From contig NZ_JH636449.1 of NCBI RefSeq assembly GCF_000255705.1, positions 159,798 through 223,797 of the forward strand: a stretch of 64,000 bases of DNA, in the 5' to 3' direction. Source of the DNA: Zavarzinella formosa DSM 19928. Its GTDB lineage: Bacteria; Planctomycetota; Planctomycetia; Gemmatales; Gemmataceae. Below, one piece after another: positions 36,033-46,586 of the stretch. The notes below the pieces were generated by a model. That model was not told where the DNA came from. It ran no database searches and saw only the letters and a list, made by a program, of their open reading frames with translations. A program made the translations under genes and the position numbers. How positions within the stretch are numbered: position 1 is the first letter of the stretch; every line of letters begins with the position of its first letter.

Positions 36033-37850
36033 ATGACTTCTCAGCCCGCCCAATCAACGACTCAAACCCGTCTGAACCAGACGACGACCAAGGTTGGCTC
36101 GTCCTCCTCGTCGGGCGGGGACACGAATGGTTTTTCCGCGTTGCTTGCGTCGTTGTTCACCAATGTCGCATCAACGGCCCAGCCGATTCAGACGGTTCCG
36201 ATTGACACAAACGGAACCGCTTCGATTCCGGTGGCCCAGCAACAACAACAACAGTCAACATCGTCCGGGTTTGGCGACCCTTTTGGCAACAACGGATCTC
36301 TGATTGTTGGCTTCACCGCCGGCACCGACGGGCAACTGGTGTTCAATGGGAATTTCCAATTCCCCGGATCTCCCCCGGAAGGGCAGGTTCCGACGGTTGC
36401 CGCCCCGCCAGTCGCAACCAACCCGCAAGATCCCCAAATTCTGTTGCTCGCAACGACCAACCCGGCGACAAGCACCCAGTCGGCCCTCCAAAGCAGCACG
36501 GCCACACTTGACCTGACCGGGGTGCCGCTCCCGACGGATGACCAGACCGACACGTCGTTGCTCACGGACAACACCGCCACCAATCCGGCGATCTCGGCGT
36601 TAATTTCACCATTGTTGAATATTCCGCTGCCCGCTGTGACGACTCCGTTTGTGTCAACAAATAGCGCCGGCACAACCGCCCTGTCGGCCATCGCCGCCGG
36701 CCAGACAGCAGCGATCCTCGATCAGCAACTCACGACATCCGCCAATTTGGCGAACCAACAGACAGCCACGACCAACGCAACAGCCACAACCAACGCAACA
36801 GCCACGACGACAGCCAACGCAACAACCACGACGCTGTTTCCAGCCGTCAACACAACCGTCTCGAACGCGACGGTAAACACCCTGTTCCCGACGGCAACTA
36901 ATTCGGCAAGTGCGACGACACCGACGACGACTTCGACGGTCACCCAACCGGTCACGACGCCCGCCATATCGGTGGCTTCGACGGCCAGCCTGACGACAAC
37001 GACCACCACGGTTCAAAACCCGAACACGGTCCAATTGACATCAACGACCACCGGGACGACCCAAGATCTGATTAACGGCGGTCGAAGCATCGGCTTGCCG
37101 ACACTGGCTCCCGGTTTGCCTCAGTTGCCGCAAGTCCAGCCAAGCACGGCTGACGCAAACCCCGGGGCGTTTTTCTCCATCACCGGGATTGACCGGCCAG
37201 CCGATGCCGTCTCCACATTGGATTCACTTGGCCCAATCAGCACGACCCTCGGTGGCGCCACCGCTCAGTTCACCCGTGAACGGACCGACATCGCCGATCT
37301 GAATTCGCTGTTTCGCGGGGACGAGACAAAAGCCCCTTCGGATAATTCGGCCGCCGTGGCCGGGGGTAATTTCACCAAGTTGATCGATTCATCGACATCG
37401 ACATCATCGACGCCCGCCGATCAACAACCGCCGGTCCTGAAGCAAATTGCGGATGCCGTCGCCGAACGGGCTCAGGTCGTTCGGGACGGTGGAAACACCG
37501 AGATCCGGTTGCGGCTCGACCCGCCCGATCTTGGGACGATCAACATCCGTGTTCACTCGCAAAACGGGGAACTTCGGGCTGAAATCACGGCCGCCGACCC
37601 TGCCGTGCGAACCATGATCGACTCCCAACTGAACGACTTGAAAGGTCGCCTTCAACAATCGGGACTGGACTTTCAATCGTTCAATCTCAGTTCCGGGGGG
37701 GGCTCAAACCGTGGCGATCAGGCTGCGGACGCCCAAGAATTTGCAGGAACGGGCCGCCGGACGCCGATGTCCAAAACGGCCCCCGTCAACACCCAATCGT
37801 CCTCCGTCGTTAACCCCAACCGCGGCTCCCTTCTGGATGTCACGGTCTAA
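36033..37850 (+). CDS. fliK: flagellar hook-length control protein FliK
   Basis: 605 aa. The N-terminal two-thirds are low-complexity, rich in Thr, Asn, Ala, Ser, Pro and Gln, including a short tandem repeat (residues about 243-267). The C-terminal Flg_hook domain (about 465-560) contains EIRLRLDPPDLGTINIRV and DSQLNDLKGRLQQSGLDF, which switches the export gate from hook to filament substrates. The long flexible N-terminal part acts as the molecular ruler in FliK. It is followed directly by flgD and flgE, the expected order. Confidence 0.92.
   Translation: MTSQPAQSTTQTRLNQTTTKVGSSSSSGGDTNGFSALLASLFTNVASTAQPIQTVPIDTNGTASIPVAQQQQQQSTSSGFGDPFGNNGSLIVGFTAGTDGQLVFNGNFQFPGSPPEGQVPTVAAPPVATNPQDPQILLLATTNPATSTQSALQSSTATLDLTGVPLPTDDQTDTSLLTDNTATNPAISALISPLLNIPLPAVTTPFVSTNSAGTTALSAIAAGQTAAILDQQLTTSANLANQQTATTNATATTNATATTTANATTTTLFPAVNTTVSNATVNTLFPTATNSASATTPTTTSTVTQPVTTPAISVASTASLTTTTTTVQNPNTVQLTSTTTGTTQDLINGGRSIGLPTLAPGLPQLPQVQPSTADANPGAFFSITGIDRPADAVSTLDSLGPISTTLGGATAQFTRERTDIADLNSLFRGDETKAPSDNSAAVAGGNFTKLIDSSTSTSSTPADQQPPVLKQIADAVAERAQVVRDGGNTEIRLRLDPPDLGTINIRVHSQNGELRAEITAADPAVRTMIDSQLNDLKGRLQQSGLDFQSFNLSSGGGSNRGDQAADAQEFAGTGRRTPMSKTAPVNTQSSSVVNPNRGSLLDVTV
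36762..36833 (+). repeat. tandem repeat inside fliK
   Basis: The 18-base unit ACAGCCACGACCAACGCA occurs in near-exact form at 36762-36779 and 36780-36797, followed by a 24-base variant and a partial copy. It encodes a Thr/Ala/Asn repeat. In-frame units can change the length of the ruler region. Confidence 0.8.
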
Positions 37851-37867
37851 CCCAACGGAACACTGTC

Positions 37868-38233
37868 ATGGCCGCCGCCGCAAGTTCAACCACAGCCTCG
37901 GGTCTTCAGGATCAGTTCCTGCAATTACTCGTGGCCCAATTGCAAAACCAAGATCCGCTCAATCCGGTCAGCGATGCGGATTTCATCGGCCAACTGGCCC
38001 AGTTCAACCAATTGTCCAGCCTGCAATCCCTGAATGCGAACTTTTCCGAAATGCTGAAGTTTCAGCAACTCGGCCAGGGTTCCAGCCTGATTGGCAAAAC
38101 AGTGGCGTACACGGATGCGTCGGGGGCCGCGAAGACCGGAGTGGTCAATCGCGTGCTATCCGATGGCACCAATATTTCAATCCAGATCGGGACCGACAAA
38201 GTGGGGCTGGGCAGCATCACCGGCGTGTCCTGA
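37868..38233 (+). CDS. flgD: flagellar hook capping protein FlgD (short)
   Basis: 121 aa. Matches the N-terminal FlgD domain: LQDQFLQLLVAQLQNQDPLNP and IGQLAQFNQLSSLQSL, followed by GSSLIGKTVAYT. Typical FlgD proteins are about 220 aa with a C-terminal Ig/Tudor-like pair; here most of that part is missing (only a strand-rich SDGTNISIQIGTDKV-type end remains). The protein scaffolds hook assembly and is discarded when the hook is complete. It lies 17 bases after fliK and 47 bases before flgE. Confidence 0.9.
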   Translation: MAAAASSTTASGLQDQFLQLLVAQLQNQDPLNPVSDADFIGQLAQFNQLSSLQSLNANFSEMLKFQQLGQGSSLIGKTVAYTDASGAAKTGVVNRVLSDGTNISIQIGTDKVGLGSITGVS

Positions 38234-38280
38234 AACGCGACAAACCAACACAAGAACGACACCTACGGGAGAACAACACA

Positions 38281-39534
38281 ATGTCACTTAACGCACTTTT
38301 CACCGGCTCGGCCGGATTGCAGGCCAATTCGTCCGCCTTGGACGTGATCGGCAATAATCTGGCGAACGCGAACACCTCGGGCTTCAAGGGCCAACGAGTT
38401 CAATTCAGCGATCTGCTGTACCAAACCCTGAGCGCTGGCAGCGGCCCCTCGGGAACAACGGGCGGGGTCAACCCTACGCAGGTTGGCTTCGGCGTGAGCA
38501 TCGGAGCCGTTGGCACCAGTTTCTCACAAGGGAACTTAAATCCCACCGGCCGAACCCTCGACTTTGGCATCCAAGGATCGGGATTCTTCGTGCTCAGCGA
38601 CGGCAGCAAACAGGTCTATTCGCGGGCCGGGGCGTTCGACGTGGACGCCAATGGTTTTCTGGTGGACCCAAACACCGGCTTCCGTGTTCAACGATTCGGC
38701 ACCGTTGGCGATGGCTCGGCAACGGCGCCTGGATTCCAGACAGCCGGTGATCCCAACATCAAGATCCCGTTCGGGGCCGGCGCTCCGGGGGTGCCGACGG
38801 CCAACGTGAATTTCCAAGGAAACATCAGCACCGGCCTGACGACCGGGCAATCTTACAGCACGGCCATTCAGATATTCGACAACCAAAGCACCGGCCGGTC
38901 CTTAAACGTGACATTCACCAAGACGGCCACCCCGGACACTTACACCGTCAGCGGCACGGTGACCGGCGGCACCGTCGCTTTCTCGCCGGCCACGGTGACC
39001 TTCGACAGCACCACCGGATTGTTGCAGTCTCCCGGCACGATTGTGGCCTCCTTCACCGGTCTTCCCGGAACACAATCGGTTAATTTGAATCTCGGCACAC
39101 CGGGGCAATCCACCGGAATCACCGAATTCGGTGATCCTTCCAGCGCCACGGCCGTCACCCAAGACGGGAAAAGCTCCGGCACCCTGACAACCGTCTCCGT
39201 GGACACGGACGGAACAATCAACGGCATCTTCAGCAACGGCCGGGTGATCCCGCTGGCCCAACTGGCGATCGGCACGTTCAACAACACCGGCGGCCTCACC
39301 CGAAGCGGCACGAACTACTTCACCACTTCGGCTTCCTCCGGCGAAGCGTTGATCGGCACGGCCAGCACCGGCGGACGAGGAACCATTCAAGGCGGATCGT
39401 TGGAAAACTCCAACGTGGACATCGCGGTTGAATTTTCCCGGCTGATTATCGCCCAACGTGGTTTTCAAGTGAACGCCAAGACGATCACCGTCGCCAGCGA
39501 CGTTCTCGATCAACTGGCGAGCATCATTCGGTAA
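38281..39534 (+). CDS. flgE: flagellar hook protein FlgE
   Basis: 417 aa. N-terminal rod domain with SALDVIGNNLANANTSGFKG, middle hook domains with DFGIQGSGFFVLSDG, and the C-terminal NSNVDIAVEFSRLIIAQRGFQ helix that packs in the tubular core. This is the subunit of the hook. GGGAGA lies a few bases before the ATG; the long upstream extension of the same frame crosses flgD and is not real. A strong two-way terminator follows. Confidence 0.95.
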   Translation: MSLNALFTGSAGLQANSSALDVIGNNLANANTSGFKGQRVQFSDLLYQTLSAGSGPSGTTGGVNPTQVGFGVSIGAVGTSFSQGNLNPTGRTLDFGIQGSGFFVLSDGSKQVYSRAGAFDVDANGFLVDPNTGFRVQRFGTVGDGSATAPGFQTAGDPNIKIPFGAGAPGVPTANVNFQGNISTGLTTGQSYSTAIQIFDNQSTGRSLNVTFTKTATPDTYTVSGTVTGGTVAFSPATVTFDSTTGLLQSPGTIVASFTGLPGTQSVNLNLGTPGQSTGITEFGDPSSATAVTQDGKSSGTLTTVSVDTDGTINGIFSNGRVIPLAQLAIGTFNNTGGLTRSGTNYFTTSASSGEALIGTASTGGRGTIQGGSLENSNVDIAVEFSRLIIAQRGFQVNAKTITVASDVLDQLASIIR

Positions 39535-39545
39535 TCGCCCAAGGG

Positions 39546-39615
39546 CCAAAAGAAAGCCCCGGCGGGAAGACAGAGAACGGTTTCTCTTCGTCTTCCCGCC
39601 GGGGCTTTCTTTTGG
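39546..39615. terminator. strong bidirectional terminator between flgE and glycosidase
   Basis: 26-base perfect arms (39546-39571 and 39590-39615) rich in G and C, with A-rich outer part on the left (CCAAAAGAAAGCC) and T-rich on the right (CTTTCTTTTGG), serving both convergent genes. Confidence 0.88.
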
Positions 39616-39636
39616 CGCCGCCCGCTCGCAGAGTCA

Positions 39637-42306
<2,670 letters not shown>

Positions 42307-42418
42307 ATCGGCTCCGTTGCGGGCCGTCCTGGCATGTGAAAACGTGCTGAATGAGTCAGATTGGGGATTATACGTTATGCTTTACCGTTTAGCCATTTGC
42401 GACGGCAGATCGGAGGGG

Positions 42419-42541
42419 AAGAGAAGAATATCTCTCGCAAAGTCGCAAAGGAAAAGCAGTCGAGCAAAATCATGAGAGAACGAATGTTCAATTTTTCTCT
42501 TCTTGATGTCTTTGCGTCTTTGCGAGAGACATTCTTCTCTT
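42419..42541. repeat. inverted repeat, CGCAAAG family (copy 3)
   Basis: 32-base arms (42419-42450 and 42510-42541) with two mismatches around a 59-base loop. The arm contains TCTCGCAAAG and CGCAAAG, related to the ACCACAAAGACGCAAAGG core of the repeats at 12.6 and 32.4 kb. It begins five bases from the PiT stop codon and so may be its terminator. Confidence 0.75.
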
Positions 42542-42545
42542 CTCG

Positions 42546-43580
42546 TCAGAGAACTTGACGCAGGATCGCGCAAATAACAGCCGCCAACATGGCCGAGACC
42601 GGAATCGTGAGCACCCAGGCGATCAGCATGTTTTGAGCGACTCCCCAGCGCACAGCCGAGACTCGCCGGGAAGCCCCGACGCCCATGATGCTGGATGAGA
42701 TGACGTGCGTGGTGCTGACCGGGGCGTCCAGTTTGGTGGCGGCGAGAATCACGCAGGCGGCCGCTGTCTCGGCCGCAAAGCCATTGATCGGCCGGAGCTT
42801 GATGATCTTGTGGCCCATCGTCTTCATGATCCGGCCGCCCCCGGCAGCCGTGCCCAAAGCCATCGAGGTGGCGCAACAGACAACCACCCAAAAGGGCACA
42901 TGCATCTCCATTATTTCGCCCTTCGAGGCCGAGTAAGACACCAAGGCCATCGTGATAATCCCCATCGCCTTCTGGGCGTCGTTCGATCCGTGGGCAACAG
43001 CCATGAACCCGGCCGAACCAAGCTGCAACACCCGGAACCCGCTGTTCACCGTGATCGCCTTGAGGGGCAGCACCAGCCATGTGAGCAGGATCATCAGAAC
43101 GAACCCGCCGAGCAAACCAAGGAGAGGGGAAAGAACGAGGCCCTTCAATGCAAGAACCACGCCCTCGGAGGTCATTAATTCCCGCAGGGCCGTCCCCGCC
43201 GGAACACTATTGAACACCCGATGGCACCAGACCGCCCCGACCAGTCCGCCGATCAGCGCGTGGGAAGAACTGGAGGGAATGCCGAAATACCACGTGAGCA
43301 GATTCCAGATGATCGCCCCCAACAGGGCGGACATTACCACGACTTGGGTGATCGACGCCGGTTCGGCGATGTTCCCGCCGATGGTCTTGGCGACACCGTC
43401 GCCGATAAAAGCCCCGATAAAATTGCAGACGGCCGCCAGCAACACGGCCGTCCTCGGCGGCATCACGCCCGTGGAAACCACCGTGGCCACCGCGTTGGCG
43501 GTGTCGTGAAAACCGTTGACATAATCGAAGGCCAGGGCCAGGACGACCACCAGCACAAGGATCACCAGTTCGCTACCCAT
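42546..43580 (-). CDS. pit: PiT-family inorganic phosphate transporter
   Basis: 344 aa with about ten membrane helices. The two family signature motifs are GFHDTANAVATVVSTG near the N-terminus and AHGSNDAQKAMGII in the middle. It transports phosphate with H+ or Na+. Its start lies inside the end of the upstream DUF47 gene (eight-base overlap), so the pair is translationally linked. Repeat 42419-42541 follows it. Confidence 0.92.
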   Translation of the reverse strand: MGSELVILVLVVVLALAFDYVNGFHDTANAVATVVSTGVMPPRTAVLLAAVCNFIGAFIGDGVAKTIGGNIAEPASITQVVVMSALLGAIIWNLLTWYFGIPSSSSHALIGGLVGAVWCHRVFNSVPAGTALRELMTSEGVVLALKGLVLSPLLGLLGGFVLMILLTWLVLPLKAITVNSGFRVLQLGSAGFMAVAHGSNDAQKAMGIITMALVSYSASKGEIMEMHVPFWVVVCCATSMALGTAAGGGRIMKTMGHKIIKLRPINGFAAETAAACVILAATKLDAPVSTTHVISSSIMGVGASRRVSAVRWGVAQNMLIAWVLTIPVSAMLAAVICAILRQVL

Positions 43581-44220
43581 TTTTCACCATCACCGAACGG
43601 ATGGCATCCATTGCGTCCTCGCATTCGTCCGCGCAGGTTTCAAGGGCGGTGAGCATGTCCTTTTGGCGAACCAAATCGACGGGTGACAGCCCGTCCGTAA
43701 ACAGGGCGGCCACCGCCTTGCGGTAAACGCCATCGGCCTCGCTTTCGAGCGTGTGAACGGCGTGAGCCCGGTCGTTGACGACTTCCGGATTGCCAAACTT
43801 GCGGAGCAGGGGGACGGCGCCCGCCAGTTCCCTGGCGGAAGTGGCGATGATTCGCACCATCTCGCGCATCGCCTCTGTCAGCCGGTCGAATTGGTAGAGA
43901 GCCGCAAATGTGGCCGCGTGTTCCATTCCGTCCACGACATCGTCGAGGGCCTTGGCCAAGGCGGCCAGGTCTTCGCGGTCGATGGGTGTCACGAAGGTTC
44001 GGTCGAGCTGTTGGTGCAAGCGGCGTTCAAATTCATCCGCCGCTTTCTCGACCTCCTTGAGCCGGACGGCGATGGTCTCGATTTGCGGATGCCCATCCGC
44101 CTTGCCGAGTTCTGCGAGGACATCGGCGGCGGCCAAAATCTGGTCACCGATTCCTTCCAACAACGTGAAAAACTGCCCCTGCCGGGGAAGCAAGAAACGG
44201 ACGAGCCGGTCAACAATCAT
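43573..44220 (-). CDS. DUF47/PhoU-like phosphate transport regulator
   Basis: 215 aa, helical bundle. Motifs include the N-terminal RFLLPRQGQFFTLLEGIGDQ and DREDLAALAKALDDVVDGMEHA, with DECEDAMDAIR near the C-terminus, matching the DUF47 (TIGR00153) family that accompanies PiT transporters and resembles PhoU. It likely controls or couples to the transporter. It precedes and overlaps pit by eight bases. Confidence 0.92.
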   Translation of the reverse strand: MIVDRLVRFLLPRQGQFFTLLEGIGDQILAAADVLAELGKADGHPQIETIAVRLKEVEKAADEFERRLHQQLDRTFVTPIDREDLAALAKALDDVVDGMEHAATFAALYQFDRLTEAMREMVRIIATSARELAGAVPLLRKFGNPEVVNDRAHAVHTLESEADGVYRKAVAALFTDGLSPVDLVRQKDMLTALETCADECEDAMDAIRSVMVKNG

Positions 44221-44384
44221 GGGAGGGGATCTCGGTTACGCGGAACCGGTGAACTACCGAGGAATTTAGAGAACAGACTCAGGCCGACAAGTGACTGATT
44301 CGCAAGGATGCGGACAAGTCAATGAAGAATTAAAGTGGAATTCACAGACCGGCATCGCCAGCGCCATCGGCCGACAGCGGAAGA

Positions 44385-44417
44385 GAAAAGCGAGCGGGCC
44401 AACCTCGTTGGCCCGCT
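44385..44417 (-). terminator. terminator after the PPC-domain gene
   Basis: A GC-rich hairpin (AGCGGGCCAACCTCGTTGGCCCGCT, 44393-44417) followed on the minus strand by CGCTTTTCTCTT. It lies 19 bases after the PPC gene stop. Confidence 0.75.
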
Positions 44418-44436
44418 GATGCCTCAGTCCAAACTC

Positions 44437-46536
44437 TCACGGCTTGGTGACAGTCACCAACACCGGGTCGCCGCAATAGGTGAACTTCATCACGAAATTG
44501 ATGGACACAAAAGCCATCACATTGATTTGTTGATTCTCAACCGGCTTGGCGTCCGGGGCGGCCTTCAGGGTGATGTGTCCCTTGGATTGCTCGCCGGTGA
44601 GCAGGGTCAGACTGGCCTTGTCGTCCACGGTCACCCCGGCGGGAAGACTGTCGCCATAGATGGCTCCCAAGTGTTGATAGACCACATCCAAGCTGACGTT
44701 TGACTTGAAACCCGGCGCCCGCTGGATGATGATTTCAATCTTTTTCGATTCCCCCGGCTTGAGGGTGATCTTGCTCTCGCTGAGTTTGACGGAGAGCAGG
44801 TCCAGCGGATCGCTCACCGAGAGCGTATGCGTATCGACCGGATAGTGATATCGGCCGCCACCGGGCATGTAAATCTCTTGCAACGGCCGGGCCACGGCCG
44901 AGAGATTGACCGCCGGTTTGTCCTTCTCGGCAACAGAAGAAGTCCCGGTGATCCTCACATTCGAGGCCCCGATTTTCGCGTCGGGTGCCGCTTTGACATG
45001 GATGCACCCGTCACGGCCACCGGCGAGGATTTTGCCGCATTGGGCGGTCACGCCCGCCGGAAGGCCATCAATCGCCAATTGAACTTCGCCCTCAAAACCG
45101 TTCTTCCGAGTGACGCGAACAAAAATCACCGAAGCGGTTCCGGGGGCGAGCAGCGTCTTGTCCGTGTCCAGTTCGAGAAGGAACGACGGCTCGGCCTTCG
45201 TGACTTTCAGGAAGTAAACAAACGCCGGACCGCCGCGAGAATGGGCATCCTTGATTTCGATGACATATCGGCCATTCGCCGGGGCGGCCCAAGCCTCCAG
45301 ACACGAATCGGCATGCACGAAGCGATCACGGAAGTCGTCGTTCTCGGCCAGCAATTGCCCTTTGTCGTTCAAGATTCGCATGTAGGGGTCGATGGCCGAT
45401 TGATGATCGCGAGCAATGACTTGAAACGTGAACTTTTCACCGGCCTTTGCCTCGAAGGAGTAGCAATCAACATCCCCCTCGGTTTCGATGCGTCCGGCAA
45501 CTCCCGACGGAACCCCAATCGATTGAGCCTTCGCAAACGTGTTATTGTCACCGGCGGCCTCCGCAATCGCGGGAAGATGGCTCACAACAACCGGAATGGC
45601 GTTCGATTGTTGTCCCTTGCCCAAGGGAACCGTGATCCACTGCAATCCCTCGGGCGTCTCTTTCGGCAAGCTGACCGTGGCCATCGGATCAGCCGGCAGG
45701 TTGAGGCCGACCAGTTCCACGCGGGTCGGAACACCCGGCGTCACCCGCATCGGGTGAACGTTGGTCACAAAAGGCCGGTCATTGATTTCGATGCTGTATT
45801 GCCAGTCGGCATTCCCCCCGAAACGGACATCGCGGATATCGAGATAATACTCCCCGTCACTGGCGAACTTGTGATGCAACAACGGGTCGGCGAAGAAGTA
45901 ATTGTCATTGACAGCCAAAACCGTTCCTGCTTCGTTTCGGAGCGTCAGAATCGGGTCAGAATGCTCTTGAAGGTCGTGAATCTTGTCCTGCAATCGCTGG
46001 GAACGAACGTGGAAAGTGAGGGCCGTCCCCGCCTTCACTTTGAACTTGTAGAAATCCACATCCTCCAATTTCTCGAACGCCCCGCAGAGCGTCGCGGGCA
46101 GTTCCACCGGTTGGGCAGTCTTCATGGTGTCGTTGCTCAAGGCTTCCCGAATCACCGGATCGCTGACGATGACCAACTGGCCGACCGTGGAAACTCCATG
46201 CGGGGTGGCGATTCGCACTTCCCGCACACCGGGCAACGCCTCGGGGGTGACTTTGAAACGGACCTTCAACTTGGAGGCGCCAACGGCTTTGGCCGGCGGT
46301 TGCTTGGGATCGATCTTCGGCGGGTCGATTTCCCCAGTCACCCCGTCGCCGGTGATGAAGACCTTGTAGCCGCCGCCGAGGTTATATCGGGCGGAAATTT
46401 CGCACTCGGCCGTCGTGCCGGTTTGCACGGCCACCGGCTTGATGCTCATCAGCATCGGAAAGAAGGTGTCAGCCCGCCCGGCTTGGGCAAGCAACAATAA
46501 TGCGATGGCGGCCAGTGTCTTCAACGATGTTCGCAT
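44437..46536 (-). CDS. secreted PPC-domain protein
   Basis: 699 aa with a signal peptide (MRTSLKTLAAIALLLLAQAGRA). It contains two pre-peptidase C-terminal (PPC) domains (LEDVDFYKFKVKAGTALTF, about 160; GDVDCYSFEAKAGEKFTFQV, about 360), flanked by Ig-like/IPT-type beta domains. PPC domains are beta-sandwiches seen in secreted enzymes and surface proteins of planctomycetes. No catalytic motif is recognised. It follows the DUF1549/DUF1553 gene by 50 bases on the same strand, so the two form an operon. Confidence 0.87.
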   Translation of the reverse strand: MRTSLKTLAAIALLLLAQAGRADTFFPMLMSIKPVAVQTGTTAECEISARYNLGGGYKVFITGDGVTGEIDPPKIDPKQPPAKAVGASKLKVRFKVTPEALPGVREVRIATPHGVSTVGQLVIVSDPVIREALSNDTMKTAQPVELPATLCGAFEKLEDVDFYKFKVKAGTALTFHVRSQRLQDKIHDLQEHSDPILTLRNEAGTVLAVNDNYFFADPLLHHKFASDGEYYLDIRDVRFGGNADWQYSIEINDRPFVTNVHPMRVTPGVPTRVELVGLNLPADPMATVSLPKETPEGLQWITVPLGKGQQSNAIPVVVSHLPAIAEAAGDNNTFAKAQSIGVPSGVAGRIETEGDVDCYSFEAKAGEKFTFQVIARDHQSAIDPYMRILNDKGQLLAENDDFRDRFVHADSCLEAWAAPANGRYVIEIKDAHSRGGPAFVYFLKVTKAEPSFLLELDTDKTLLAPGTASVIFVRVTRKNGFEGEVQLAIDGLPAGVTAQCGKILAGGRDGCIHVKAAPDAKIGASNVRITGTSSVAEKDKPAVNLSAVARPLQEIYMPGGGRYHYPVDTHTLSVSDPLDLLSVKLSESKITLKPGESKKIEIIIQRAPGFKSNVSLDVVYQHLGAIYGDSLPAGVTVDDKASLTLLTGEQSKGHITLKAAPDAKPVENQQINVMAFVSINFVMKFTYCGDPVLVTVTKP

Positions 46537-46586
46537 GATGACTCACTTGAAAACGAATCCGAGACAACGCATTCCGCAACCGTGAA

